Source: Hyphomonas sp.
GTDB taxonomy: Bacteria > Pseudomonadota > Alphaproteobacteria > Caulobacterales > Hyphomonadaceae
Length of the DNA: 64,000 nt
Direction: 5' to 3'
Assembly (NCBI GenBank): GCA_020638455.1
Contig: JACKIK010000004.1
Span: 77,751-141,750, forward strand
Shown here piece by piece: positions 34,101-42,581 of this stretch. A program made the translations under genes and the position numbers. The notes under the pieces were generated by a model. That model saw only the letters and a program-made list of their open reading frames with translations, made no database searches and was not told the origin of the DNA. The stretch's first letter is position 1; the number at the start of each line of letters is the position of its first letter.

Positions 34101-35419
34101 CAGTGAACCAGCTTAATCCGGTCCTCCGTTGAGACATGCCGACACAACGCCGGGCGCGACTTCTTGTCCAATAGGGCCGTCGTCTGCTCGGCTGGCCAAA
34201 TGTCAAAGATCGGCAGCGGCATAATGATCGCAGCGTCGGGTACAACCAGTTTGCCTTCTTCAGTCAGCAGGATCGGCCGGTCCTCGATCAAGTCCGCGAA
34301 CGCCAGCTCGACGATTGCCGCGCAAGCGCCGTCAAGCGTGCTTGCCTCTCGGTCAACATCGGGAAGCAGGCCATAGGCTGCAGCTCGATCCAAAGCACCG
34401 CTCTTTGTCTGTTCGAGCCACTCAATCATCGCCCCGGCCGCGAGTGCTCCGGCACGCTGCAGCAGCCAGCGGTTTGTTGGCGAAGTCTCCGGGTCTTTAA
34501 TCTTAAGGCGGGCGGGATCTTGGATGAACGGAGCGTTGCAGGCGAATGGGAGCGGCGTCTCAACACCTGTTGGTAACACGACATATAGTCGGCCCTTCGC
34601 GCCCAGGACGATCTCGACCCGGCAGGGCGGGAAGTCGCCGCCGTCCTCGGCACCGAGCATCCGTTCCTTACGGATTTCGTCGAGCGCATCGGCGGGGAAC
34701 GCTTCTTCCGCCGACCGGACCAAGAGAAAGGCGTCATCCCCCTTATCGTCCAGCGACATCCACTCGCTGTCGGCGACCGGACCTGGTCCGAGGCTTTGCC
34801 AATGGACCACGCGGTCACCAATCTGAAGCCGCCGAATTTTCTTAAAGAACAGTAACGAAACCGGGCTCTTCAACCATTCATCAAGGTTCTTCTCGACCTC
34901 GCGGCAGAGAAGAGGATTGCTTATCGCCACCTCGACGCGCGTGACGCCGTGCGTCGTGCAGCGGCCGTGAATCCAATGTGGTTCGGTGAACCGATCTCGC
35001 TCGAAGGCAACCGACAATGTCTGGGTGAACAGTTCGACGCGATTACCCAGGCTGAACGTGCTTTTGAAGCCGATCCCTCTGAACCCGATCGTGTGAAGAG
35101 CGCGCTTGTTTGAGTAGCCGAACCGACAGATCGAGGCGAAGTGCGCTTCGACAAAATCTTCGCCATTGTGCTCGAAAACGAAACGCTCGTCTTCGATCGA
35201 AACACGCGCCTCGGTCGCGCAGGCATCGTCGGCATTTTGCAGAAGCTCTGACAGAATGTGGCGCGGGCTCTGAACCTGCTTGAACAGCTGGTGCCAAGGC
35301 CCAGCAAGCTCGGGATCAGCTTCTAATTGGTCCCATCGACGCGCCGCGCTCTCCTTTATCTGTGCGAAATAATCTGGGGGACCCGCGCTTCCATGTGAGG
35401 CTGCTTCCTTTTTCAACAT
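31184..35419 (-). CDS. Large sacsin-like GHKL (HSP90-type) ATPase
   Basis: The 1411-residue protein has an N-terminal HSP90/sacsin-type ATP-binding domain. LSELLQNADDACATEARV (about 57-73) carries the N-box Glu/Asn/Asp, and TIGFRGIGFKSTFSLGN (about 110-126) provides the G-box. The central 1000 residues are unassigned. Near 1240 is a long acidic region (DDSATHESAPPFEIDGDSAD and similar) acting as a linker to a C-terminal domain (INRFAVSLGYRPDGQDRF). Proteins with this ATPase domain recur in defence islands. The gene overlaps both neighbours, implying equal, coupled expression. Confidence 0.82.
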   Translation of the reverse strand: MLKKEAASHGSAGPPDYFAQIKESAARRWDQLEADPELAGPWHQLFKQVQSPRHILSELLQNADDACATEARVSIEDERFVFEHNGEDFVEAHFASICRFGYSNKRALHTIGFRGIGFKSTFSLGNRVELFTQTLSVAFERDRFTEPHWIHGRCTTHGVTRVEVAISNPLLCREVEKNLDEWLKSPVSLLFFKKIRRLQIGDRVVHWQSLGPGPVADSEWMSLDDKGDDAFLLVRSAEEAFPADALDEIRKERMLGAEDGGDFPPCRVEIVLGAKGRLYVVLPTGVETPLPFACNAPFIQDPARLKIKDPETSPTNRWLLQRAGALAAGAMIEWLEQTKSGALDRAAAYGLLPDVDREASTLDGACAAIVELAFADLIEDRPILLTEEGKLVVPDAAIIMPLPIFDIWPAEQTTALLDKKSRPALCRHVSTEDRIKLVHWNMVEEFSKSDLLDRLRTSHLPRPSTWRKLLNLWTYIAPEVTGWQSRQPERLRIVPVQGKEVLYSASEVVRLGEKKLLQSDADWEFLADHLIVANQNWTRFLAEQRRDNGDESEVSDSAQAALAVLKKVGLDDTSDVSAVVDRVAVDFFSSGEIKLKECVQLAQIAAKLGAVVGDSFRFVCSDRKIRHGSQSIIFDEFGTLEYLLPESVQQTQLLHSDYVADFSSCSRDDWLRWVSSGRSSLQTFAPLTAKRKNIYGRQQIEAEAQKRGLCGTLSYHYVTNQFVVEDWDFPAEYWRHWEALSKSDPQIWAKLAGRVLEQRDSYWSRSSHVRLSQVATTGSTRSLTTEPLLADWLIKLRAKPCLPDTRDTIQIPGDLLRRTPQTEPLLDVEPFVHGLLDRETTRPLLDLLGVRSTPARPDRLLARLRALAGSDRAPPHEVDKWYRRLDQLFDEASTSDAQNVIDAFKSEKLVFAQDGSWVTSSGVFLIGDEEDVPGAAVVRSSVQDLSLWRRIGVADRPSADLALRWLGDLSPNKMLSSDDARRVRSLISRYPMRIWEECGHWLNLAGEWVEVSGLAYRISMQNLQAYSHLHDWVKRKTADLRHLSAEIVGSPPFDTLRPLFDTVEERLDQAPLFSGTGSQRAWLTSFGTELARIELNDPYETERVRTIAEQIAKTGWVTSPKLEVIPYIDGVPAGTSRLTDILWREHTLYVGHLSKAKLAKRVPEELGRSLSAEVRAALAYAFERSPADIKAYLEENFTLGDERAFTDACDEIHDEKADKADQPDDSATHESAPPFEIDGDSADPLDDDKPSELEHQDDTLTDDDGRSDFSEPSPERRPRAPTRPARPKLINRFAVSLGYRPDGQDRFFKDDGSWIARTNGARFPWEHRAVSGDVIRYYYPREHCLDSEPLQIEADIWSLLDQKPDLYAFILTTLDDKPIEVTGAQLRTLRDEGDLSIHPAAYRLVKSEASA

Positions 35420-38400
35420 GGTGCCTCTGCTCTTTCGAGAAGGCCCTTCATCTGAACCTGAATGGCGGTTACGCCGAACTCCGGCTCCTGCGAGAACGGA
35501 CGCCGGATATAGCGCGGCTCCTGGGCGAAGCCGTTTTCAACCTGGACGATGGCGAGGATGAATTTGTCTGGCTCATGCAGCGAGGTGATGACCTCTTGTC
35601 GCGTCACCATGATCGTGTCCGCGCCATCGATCCGGCCTTTCACTTCGATGAAGCGCAGGTGTTCCGTTTCTGGATCAAATGAGGCGATGTCATACCCCAC
35701 CTTCTGGGCCGAGACGTCCGTTGGCGTGTTTCCCAGCGCGCGTTCAGCCGCCATCACGGCGTCCATGGCCTTGAGTTCAATTTCGCGTCGGGCAACCGGG
35801 TCTTCGGCGAAGCCGGTGGGCTTGCCCGTCGCTGAACCTGCAGAAGGAAGGCGCGCATCAAGCAGCCCGCGCGGAATGACCACCATGCCGCCGCGCACGC
35901 GGGGCGGCTGGGCAGAAATGAAACGCTCCTGCTCCAGTACAATCATGCGGCGCTTGAGACGTTCCGCGAGGTCTTCGGCCCGGCGTTCCGCATTCTGCCA
36001 ATTGACGCGGGTCTTCTTTCCGGCCCGCTCTTCTTCCTTCAACTCGAAGGCGCGCGCATCCCAATAGTTGATTTCCTTCTTCAGGCGCGCACGGACTTCC
36101 TGCTCGACCTTGTCAATCTCCGGCAAGCGACGCGCCTTGACCTCGGCGACATGGGTTTGCGCCAGCTCGATGGTGGCGAACCCGATCGCGGTCTTCTCAA
36201 GATTGCCGCGCAGCCAGTCTGCTTCCAGCAGCTCACGCACGGCATCGATTTCTGCCGTTTGTGCCGGGCGCAGATTGAGGTGAGGCGCGATACCGGCATT
36301 GGTGGCTCGACCCACCCGGTCAATGGTCGCGAATTGCAGGCGTTCCGAGATGATATGCGGCTTGCCTGTTGCCGTCGGTCGTGCGTCCTGGACGCTGTGC
36401 TCAAGCAAGAAAAGCGCTCCGATGTCTTCGCCCGGATCGGTGTCGTCCACGAGCACCGCGCCCTGCTTCATGAGGTGATCGTACTGCTCCCGGATCAGGC
36501 TGATCACGGCTTCCAGCAGCGGATGGCCAGGACAGACAAAGGCTGCGACGGGCTGCTGGTTGATGCGGGATTTCTCAAAACAGATGCGCTCATACTTTTT
36601 CTGGAGAGGCGCGCCTGTTCCGATCTGCCGGTCCCGTTCCCGGATACTCATCGGGACATGGGTGATCTCGAAACGCCCTTCTTCACGCTTCTTGATTTGT
36701 CCACCGAGCTGTTTGAACGCTTCTACAAAGAAGCTCTGGATGTGGTGAGGCTGGAGACGCTGTGCTTCAGCGCGTTCCATTTCCAGTCTCAGCTCTTGGA
36801 CCCGTGCGGCTGGCATGGTGTCCTGCGTTAGCTGCCGCCGTTCCAGGAGGTCCATCAGGTGTTGCTGATCAACGGCTCCGTCGACAGCCTGGAAGAGCTT
36901 TGCTTTGACATCGTCCTGTTCGCCATAGCGGATCGCTTCGAATAGGAGGTCGCGGAGCGCTGTGCCCTCAAAGAGCTCTCCCAGGACATCATAGACCCTT
37001 CCCCCAAGGGCCTCTCGCGCCGCTTCCAGTTTATCGAGGAGGCGGGCGTAGACCTCCCCCTCCCTTGTGTCCGCGGCAACCAGGTTCCACAGGTGGCAGA
37101 CTTCCATCTGCCCAATCCGGTGTATACGGCCGAACCGCTGCTCGATCTTGTTCGGGTTCCAGGGCAGGTCGTAATTGACCATCAAGTGACCGCGCTGGAG
37201 GTTCACGCCTTCACCCGCCGCATCGTTTGCGATCAGCACCAGCATATCGCGGTCCTGCATGAAGCGCTCTACGACCTTGCGGCGCTCCTCACGCGTGACG
37301 CCGCCATGGATGACTTCGACGGCATCCGGACGCCCGAGGCGTGCACGCACCTTTTCAGTAAGATAAAAGAGCGTGTCCTTCGGCTCGGTGAAAATGATCA
37401 GCTTTCGGCGGTTTCCATCACCGTCGATCATCAGCTCATCATCGAGTATCCGGTCCAGCTGGGTCCACTTGGTGTCCTTGCCTGATCGCAGAACCTCGAG
37501 CGCCATGACTTCCAAGCCCTTGAGCGTTTCGACTTCCAGTTCTAGCTGCTCAATGGTCTCTGCTGTCGTTGCGCCCGTAGAGATCAGGTCTTCCAGATCA
37601 TCAATCTCGTCCTGTCCCAGCTCTTCGATGTTCTTGAGGATTTCATCGGAGACCTCATCTGAACTAAGACCCGAACGCCCGCCTTTGCGTGCAAGTCGCG
37701 CTTCGGCCAGTTCATTTTCCAAACGCTCACGGCGCCGCTTCAGTGACTGGTAAATCGCCGCGGGCGATGAAGCTAAACGCCTTTGAAGGATCTGCAGGGC
37801 GAAACCGACATTGTTTCGCTTTCTTCCATCCGTCTCAGCAAAGCGCTGCACCCGGTTCATCTCGTTGCGGACATATTCAGTCACGGCGCTGTACAAAGCG
37901 GCTTCTTCTGGCGAAAGCTCGTATTTGACCGTGTAGGCGCGACGTTCCGGAAACAGCGGCCGCCCATCGAACTTCAGCAGCTCTTCCTTGGTCAGACGGC
38001 GCATCATGTCGGCGCTGTCAGCGTAATGAACGCCATCCCGGAAACGCCCTTCAAACCGATCGCCGTCAAGAAGCGCCATGAAGAGCTGAAAGTCCTCTTC
38101 CTTGCCATTGTGCGGGGTCGCCGTCATGAGAAGGAGGTGGCGGCACAAACGCCCCAGATGCTGTCCGAGCTGGTAGCGCTTGGTGTATTTCACCTCACCG
38201 CCGAAATAGCTCGCCGACATACGATGTGCCTCATCGCAGATGATCAGATCCCACTCGGTTGAGGCGGCGAGTTTCTCCTGCAGCTCTTCATTGCGCGCGA
38301 GAACATCCAATCGCGCGATCAGACGGTTGCGATCATTGAAAGCATTTCCGGACCTCGAAGTCTCGATCATGTCCTTGGACAGAATGTCGAATTCGAGCGA

Positions 38401-38925
38401 GAACTTCTCGCCGAGTTCGTCCTGCCATTGTTCAACGAGGCTTCCCGGCGCGACGACAAGACAGCGATCAAGGTCGCTCCTCGCCATCAGCTCCTTGATC
38501 AGGAGGCCGGCCATGATGGTTTTTCCCGCGCCCGGATCATCGGCCAAAAGAAAGCGAAGCGGTTGTCGAGGGAGCATTTCTCCGTAGACGGCCGAAATCT
38601 GATGGGGAAGTGGATCAACGAGGCTGGTATGGATCGCCAAGTAGGGATCAAAATAATGCGCAAGCTTTATGCGATTAGCTTCCGTAACGAGGCGGAGCAT
38701 CGCTCCGTCCGCATCAAAGGACCACATTCTGCCTGACTCTTCGACTTTGAGTCGAAACTCATCATCCCTGTAGAGCGTGGCCTCCGAAGGTGCACCGGAT
38801 GATGCCCGGTAAACCACGTTCACTGCCTGATCGCCAATCCACTCAACAGAAATGATCTCAACCGCGACTCCTGGAGCGATGCCCGTGACGCGACTTCCAG
38901 GTTTCAAATCTTCGAGCCCGTTCAT
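35413..38925 (-). CDS. SNF2-family helicase/translocase with C-terminal DUF3883
   Basis: The 1170-residue protein has SNF2 motifs: Walker A DDPGAGKTIMAG (129-140), DEAH (231-234), LLMTATPHNGKEED and the C-terminal helicase lobe with GEGVNLQRGHLMVNYDLPWNPNKIEQRFGRIHRIGQ. A coiled-coil-rich region follows. Residues about 1060-1150 (ALGNTPTDVSAQKVGYDIASF, then LRFIEVKGRIDGADTIMV) form DUF3883, itself a nuclease-like fold with D...ExK. Similar HepA-like proteins serve as DNA translocases in DISARM-like systems. The ATG overlaps the WYL gene stop by 4 nt, and the 3' end overlaps the GHKL gene. Confidence 0.92.
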   Translation of the reverse strand: MNGLEDLKPGSRVTGIAPGVAVEIISVEWIGDQAVNVVYRASSGAPSEATLYRDDEFRLKVEESGRMWSFDADGAMLRLVTEANRIKLAHYFDPYLAIHTSLVDPLPHQISAVYGEMLPRQPLRFLLADDPGAGKTIMAGLLIKELMARSDLDRCLVVAPGSLVEQWQDELGEKFSLEFDILSKDMIETSRSGNAFNDRNRLIARLDVLARNEELQEKLAASTEWDLIICDEAHRMSASYFGGEVKYTKRYQLGQHLGRLCRHLLLMTATPHNGKEEDFQLFMALLDGDRFEGRFRDGVHYADSADMMRRLTKEELLKFDGRPLFPERRAYTVKYELSPEEAALYSAVTEYVRNEMNRVQRFAETDGRKRNNVGFALQILQRRLASSPAAIYQSLKRRRERLENELAEARLARKGGRSGLSSDEVSDEILKNIEELGQDEIDDLEDLISTGATTAETIEQLELEVETLKGLEVMALEVLRSGKDTKWTQLDRILDDELMIDGDGNRRKLIIFTEPKDTLFYLTEKVRARLGRPDAVEVIHGGVTREERRKVVERFMQDRDMLVLIANDAAGEGVNLQRGHLMVNYDLPWNPNKIEQRFGRIHRIGQMEVCHLWNLVAADTREGEVYARLLDKLEAAREALGGRVYDVLGELFEGTALRDLLFEAIRYGEQDDVKAKLFQAVDGAVDQQHLMDLLERRQLTQDTMPAARVQELRLEMERAEAQRLQPHHIQSFFVEAFKQLGGQIKKREEGRFEITHVPMSIRERDRQIGTGAPLQKKYERICFEKSRINQQPVAAFVCPGHPLLEAVISLIREQYDHLMKQGAVLVDDTDPGEDIGALFLLEHSVQDARPTATGKPHIISERLQFATIDRVGRATNAGIAPHLNLRPAQTAEIDAVRELLEADWLRGNLEKTAIGFATIELAQTHVAEVKARRLPEIDKVEQEVRARLKKEINYWDARAFELKEEERAGKKTRVNWQNAERRAEDLAERLKRRMIVLEQERFISAQPPRVRGGMVVIPRGLLDARLPSAGSATGKPTGFAEDPVARREIELKAMDAVMAAERALGNTPTDVSAQKVGYDIASFDPETEHLRFIEVKGRIDGADTIMVTRQEVITSLHEPDKFILAIVQVENGFAQEPRYIRRPFSQEPEFGVTAIQVQMKGLLERAEAPC

Positions 38926-39773
38926 GCTGTCATCTCCTGACGGACAAGCACGATCTGCTGATCCTGCGGTTTGCGGGCACCGGGATCAGTGTCCAGGCCT
39001 AGGCGGCGGAGTGTGTAGTAAAGCATAGCGCCTCTGACCGAGAGACTGGCGCTCCCATTGGTCATGCCATAGTCGAGCGCAATTGCGGCCCGCTGGGCTT
39101 CGGACAGGGCCGGATGCGGGACGACCTCCAACTTGACTTTCCTGTGCCAGTCGAGATCAGCCTGCAAATCTATTTTTGAAGGTTTGCGACCACGCTCCTT
39201 GAGCATGCGCGAAAGCACAAAGTCCTTGAACACCTCGTCCTTCAGGCACCAGGCGCGGGCATGCCAGCGGAACCCGTCAAAACCGAGCGCATGTGGCGCG
39301 ATCCAGCGCCAGACAGGATCCGAGTTTGACATGGACTGGTATCGCACCTCGATCGCTTCGCTGTTTTCGATGGCTTTGAGAACTGAGCGGAGAATTGTCG
39401 GATCGACGCCGCGCGCTGGTGTTGGCGACGCTTCGAATTCCGGGAGATGGCCCAGCCAGGCATCCGACCGCTCCACAATTCCCTGATCCAGCAAATGAAG
39501 CTGTGAAAGATAACGACCTGCATCCGGCTGCAGAAATTTCGGCGAGAAGTGATCGCCGCGCACATAAGTCCGTTCGCTCTTATCGTAGAGCATGTTGCCC
39601 GGCGCGAGCTCCAGATAACGGTTGAGATCGGTCGAAGCCTGATTCACCGAGACGCCAAAAACTTCCATCAGATCGCCGCGGTTCACATGCCCCTCCCAGT
39701 ACAGCCGGAACTCGATAAACTCGAGACGCCGCTCGACGCCCCAGCGAAGCTCCGACTTGTTCATTGCGCCCAT
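38922..39773 (-). CDS. WYL-domain regulator, BrxR/CapW-like
   Basis: The 283-residue protein is the first gene of the defence-like operon. The N-terminal winged helix (ELRWGVERRLEFIEFRLYWEGHVNRGDLMEVFGVSVNQASTDLN) precedes a WYL domain (residues about 130-190: AIEVRYQSMSNSDPVWRWIAPHALGFDGFRWHARAWC). A C-terminal dimerisation region completes the BrxR/CapW layout. Such proteins repress phage-defence operons and are thought to release on a nucleic acid ligand. ATGs at 39773 and 39764 are both possible starts; GGAGG lies 2 nt before the first and 11 nt before the second. It probably controls the operon from the 220-bp divergent region shared with traG. Confidence 0.88.
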   Translation of the reverse strand: MGAMNKSELRWGVERRLEFIEFRLYWEGHVNRGDLMEVFGVSVNQASTDLNRYLELAPGNMLYDKSERTYVRGDHFSPKFLQPDAGRYLSQLHLLDQGIVERSDAWLGHLPEFEASPTPARGVDPTILRSVLKAIENSEAIEVRYQSMSNSDPVWRWIAPHALGFDGFRWHARAWCLKDEVFKDFVLSRMLKERGRKPSKIDLQADLDWHRKVKLEVVPHPALSEAQRAAIALDYGMTNGSASLSVRGAMLYYTLRRLGLDTDPGARKPQDQQIVLVRQEMTA

Positions 39774-39994
39774 GTCCTCCTGCCGACATGATTGATCCAG
39801 TAACTTTGCTCACACAGAAACTGGTTGCACGCAGACCGTAGTCGGGTTGTTTGATTCCCGCAATCCGGAAAATGACGCTCCGGAGTTGAAAAGGTCCAAT
39901 CTCCGATTTGCGAATTCTTGCGCCTTTCCCGTCTGGGCGAGGGCCTCACTTTGTCTGATGCTTGAGCGCTGCCCTTGTCTGCTCGGAGCGCATT
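39774..39994. promoter_or_regulatory. Divergent promoter region between defence operon and traG
   Basis: This 221-bp gap separates the WYL regulator (minus) from traG (plus), so it must hold both promoters. It is A+T-richer than the flanking genes. GGAG precedes traG by 7 nt. I could not identify a convincing operator dyad or -35/-10 pair. Confidence 0.5.
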
Positions 39995-41956
39995 ATGACC
40001 GGCACGAAAGTTCTTATCGGCACCTTCTGTCTGGTCTGCCTGATCATCCTGTTCTCGATGTGGGGCGCGACCCAGTGGACCGCAGAGGCGCTTGGCTACC
40101 AGCCGGGACTTGGGCGCCCCTGGTTCATGCTTGGCGATACGCCGGTCTATCGGCCCTGGCGTCTGTTCCAGTGGTGGTACGCCTATGAAGCCTATGCGCC
40201 GGGCGTGTTTGCGCGTGGTGGACTGATCGCCGCTGGTGGCGGGTTTTTAGGCGCGGTGGTCGCCGTGATCGGCTCGCTCATGCGAGCGCGATCGAAGAAG
40301 CATCTGACAACTTATGGGTCGGCGCGCTGGGCCAGCGCGCATGATGTACAAAAGGCCGGACTTCTGGTTGAGGACGGTGTGTTTCTCGGGCGCTGGAAAT
40401 CCGCCTATCTGCGCCATGACGGGCCGGAACACGTCATGGCCTTCGCGCCGACCCGCTCCGGCAAGGGCGTGGGGCTGGTTGTGCCAACCCTTCTCGGCTG
40501 GACCGGCAGCGCGGTCATTCACGACATCAAGGGCGAGAACTGGGACCTGACCTCTGGCTGGCGGGCGCGCTTTTCCCATTGCCTGCGATTTGAGCCGACG
40601 GATGCAGGTTCGGTTCGGTTCAATCCGCTCATGGAGGTGCGGCGCGGCGACAATGAAGTGCGCGACGTTCAGAACATCGCCGACATTCTGGTCGATCCCG
40701 AAGGCTCGCTGGAACGCCGCAATCACTGGGAGAAGACCGGGCATGCGCTCCTGGTCGGTGTCATCCTGCACGTGCTCTATGCCGAAAAAGACAAGACACT
40801 GGCCGGTTGCGCGCGGTTTCTGTCTGACCCGGACCGCAGCTTCGAGGCGACCCTGTCTGCCATGATGAACACGCCGCATCTGGGCAGCGCGGTGCATCCC
40901 GTGGTCGCGCAGGCCGCCCGCGAACTCCTGAACAAGTCCGAGAATGAACGTTCCGGCGTGCTCTCCACCGCCATGAGTTTTCTGGGGCTGTACCGCGATC
41001 CGGTCATTGCCCGCGCCACCAGCGCCAGTGACTGGCGGATCGCGGACCTGATCGAGGGCAAGCGGCCATGCTCGCTCTATCTGGTCATCCCGCCCTCGGA
41101 CATTTCACGGACAAAACCGCTGGTACGGCTGATCCTCAATCAGATCGGACGCAGGCTGACCGAAGACCTGCCCAGAAAGGGTGAGCGCCGCCACAAGGTG
41201 CTGATGATGCTGGATGAGTTTCCGGCGCTTGGACGACTTGATTTCTTCGAGAGCGCGCTCGCCTTCATGGCGGGCTATGGCATGCGCGCCTATCTCATCG
41301 CCCAGTCCCTGAACCAGATCGAAAAGGCCTATGGGCCGAACAATGCGATCCTCGACAATTGTCATGTCCGCATCGCCTTTGCGACCAATGATGAGCGCAC
41401 GGCCAAGCGGATATCCGACGCCCTTGGAACAACCACGCAGCAACGCGCCCAGCGCAACTATGCCGGCCACCGCCTCGCGCCCTGGCTCTCCCACGTCATG
41501 GTCTCGGCCCAGGAAACCCAGCGTCCCCTTCTGACACCCGGCGAGGTCATGCAGCTGCCCCCTCACGAAGAACTCGTCATGGTCTCCGGCGCGCGGCCCT
41601 TGAAGGCGAAGAAGCTCCGCTATTTTGAAGACCGCAACTTCACCTCACGGGTTCTGCCGCCGCCCGTTGAACCGGTCCTCCCCGAAAGGCGCGGTCATGA
41701 CTGGGAGGGCGTAGTAGCGCGGCCTGAAGCCACCCAGTTGTCTTCCGAGCCTGCGCACTCGGATGAGGGCGGGCTGCAACACAGCCAGACGCCGAGCCTC
41801 GATCCGCCAGAAAAAGAGACGCCCGCACGCGAGGAGGCGCGTGACCTGCCGCAAGAGGATGGCGATCTTGATGCGGCAGCTGTGAAATCCCTCAAGCCAG
41901 CCCAGCGCGCCCTTGGCATGGACCGCGCGGACGGCGACTTCTTTCCGAAATTCTGA
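39995..41956 (+). CDS. traG: TraG/VirD4 coupling protein
   Basis: The 653-residue protein starts at ATG 39995, 7 nt after GGAG. Two N-terminal membrane helices (IGTFCLVCLIILFSMW and GGLIAAGGGFLGAVVAVIG) are followed by the ATPase: Walker A APTRSGKGVGLVVP and Walker B VLMMLDEFPALG. The C-terminal 100 residues are Pro/Glu-rich and variable. It docks the RlxS-DNA complex to the Trb channel at the inner membrane. It begins the transfer block, with the CopG-like gene 2 nt downstream. Confidence 0.94.
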   Translation: MTGTKVLIGTFCLVCLIILFSMWGATQWTAEALGYQPGLGRPWFMLGDTPVYRPWRLFQWWYAYEAYAPGVFARGGLIAAGGGFLGAVVAVIGSLMRARSKKHLTTYGSARWASAHDVQKAGLLVEDGVFLGRWKSAYLRHDGPEHVMAFAPTRSGKGVGLVVPTLLGWTGSAVIHDIKGENWDLTSGWRARFSHCLRFEPTDAGSVRFNPLMEVRRGDNEVRDVQNIADILVDPEGSLERRNHWEKTGHALLVGVILHVLYAEKDKTLAGCARFLSDPDRSFEATLSAMMNTPHLGSAVHPVVAQAARELLNKSENERSGVLSTAMSFLGLYRDPVIARATSASDWRIADLIEGKRPCSLYLVIPPSDISRTKPLVRLILNQIGRRLTEDLPRKGERRHKVLMMLDEFPALGRLDFFESALAFMAGYGMRAYLIAQSLNQIEKAYGPNNAILDNCHVRIAFATNDERTAKRISDALGTTTQQRAQRNYAGHRLAPWLSHVMVSAQETQRPLLTPGEVMQLPPHEELVMVSGARPLKAKKLRYFEDRNFTSRVLPPPVEPVLPERRGHDWEGVVARPEATQLSSEPAHSDEGGLQHSQTPSLDPPEKETPAREEARDLPQEDGDLDAAAVKSLKPAQRALGMDRADGDFFPKF

Positions 41957-41958
41957 TC

Positions 41959-42378
41959 ATGAAGCCACGCGTCAACATCCGCTTGTCCTATGAGATGCAT
42001 CGCAAGCTGGAGGAGATGGTGCTTGCGCCCGGCGCAACAAAATCCGCGATCATGGAAGATGCGCTACGGGCCTATCTCGATCCGCAGCGGACCGCGGCGC
42101 GCGATGACATTCTCTTGCAGCGCCTCGACCGGATCGAGAAGCGCCAGAACGCGATGGAGCGGGACCTAGCGCTCTGCCTCGAAACCCTCGGCCAGTTCGT
42201 CCTTTACTGGCTAACAAGGACAGACCCGATTCCTGAAAGTCAGCGCGACGCCGCCCAGATCCTCGGTCAGCGGAGGTTCGAATTCTTCATCGATCAGGTC
42301 GCGAGACGCGTAGCCTCGGATGAACCGCTATCGAAGCGGGCTTTGTCTGCCTCGGCTGCCGACGACCTTAATGATTGA
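41959..42378 (+). CDS. CopG-like ribbon-helix-helix protein
   Basis: The 139-residue protein has an N-terminal ribbon-helix-helix (RVNIRLSYEMHRKLEEMVLAPGATKSAIMEDALRAYL). A coiled helix region follows (DRIEKRQNAMERDLALCLETLGQFVLYWL). The same gene sits between traG and trbB in many Rhizobiales and Sphingomonad elements. It may regulate the trb promoter in the 203-bp gap that follows. Confidence 0.85.
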   Translation: MKPRVNIRLSYEMHRKLEEMVLAPGATKSAIMEDALRAYLDPQRTAARDDILLQRLDRIEKRQNAMERDLALCLETLGQFVLYWLTRTDPIPESQRDAAQILGQRRFEFFIDQVARRVASDEPLSKRALSASAADDLND

Positions 42379-42581
42379 GTTTTGACGCATACAGCGCATT
42401 TTCCAGGGCTATTGAGTGATATCCGACGCATTAGTGCTGCATCTTTTATGCAGCCCTTAGACGGCCCGATCTTGCAAGACCTCTCGATCCGTTCCGACCG
42501 TTTGCGACTTTCCCAACTATCAGAAACTAGCGTTAAATCAGAGGATTGGACCTGTCAGCAACGACAGGAGCCATTCCCCCG

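Noticed and set aside
39797..39824. CCAGT...ACTGG as a WYL-regulator operator
   Set aside because: Only five complementary bases per arm across 18 nt; too weak to claim.
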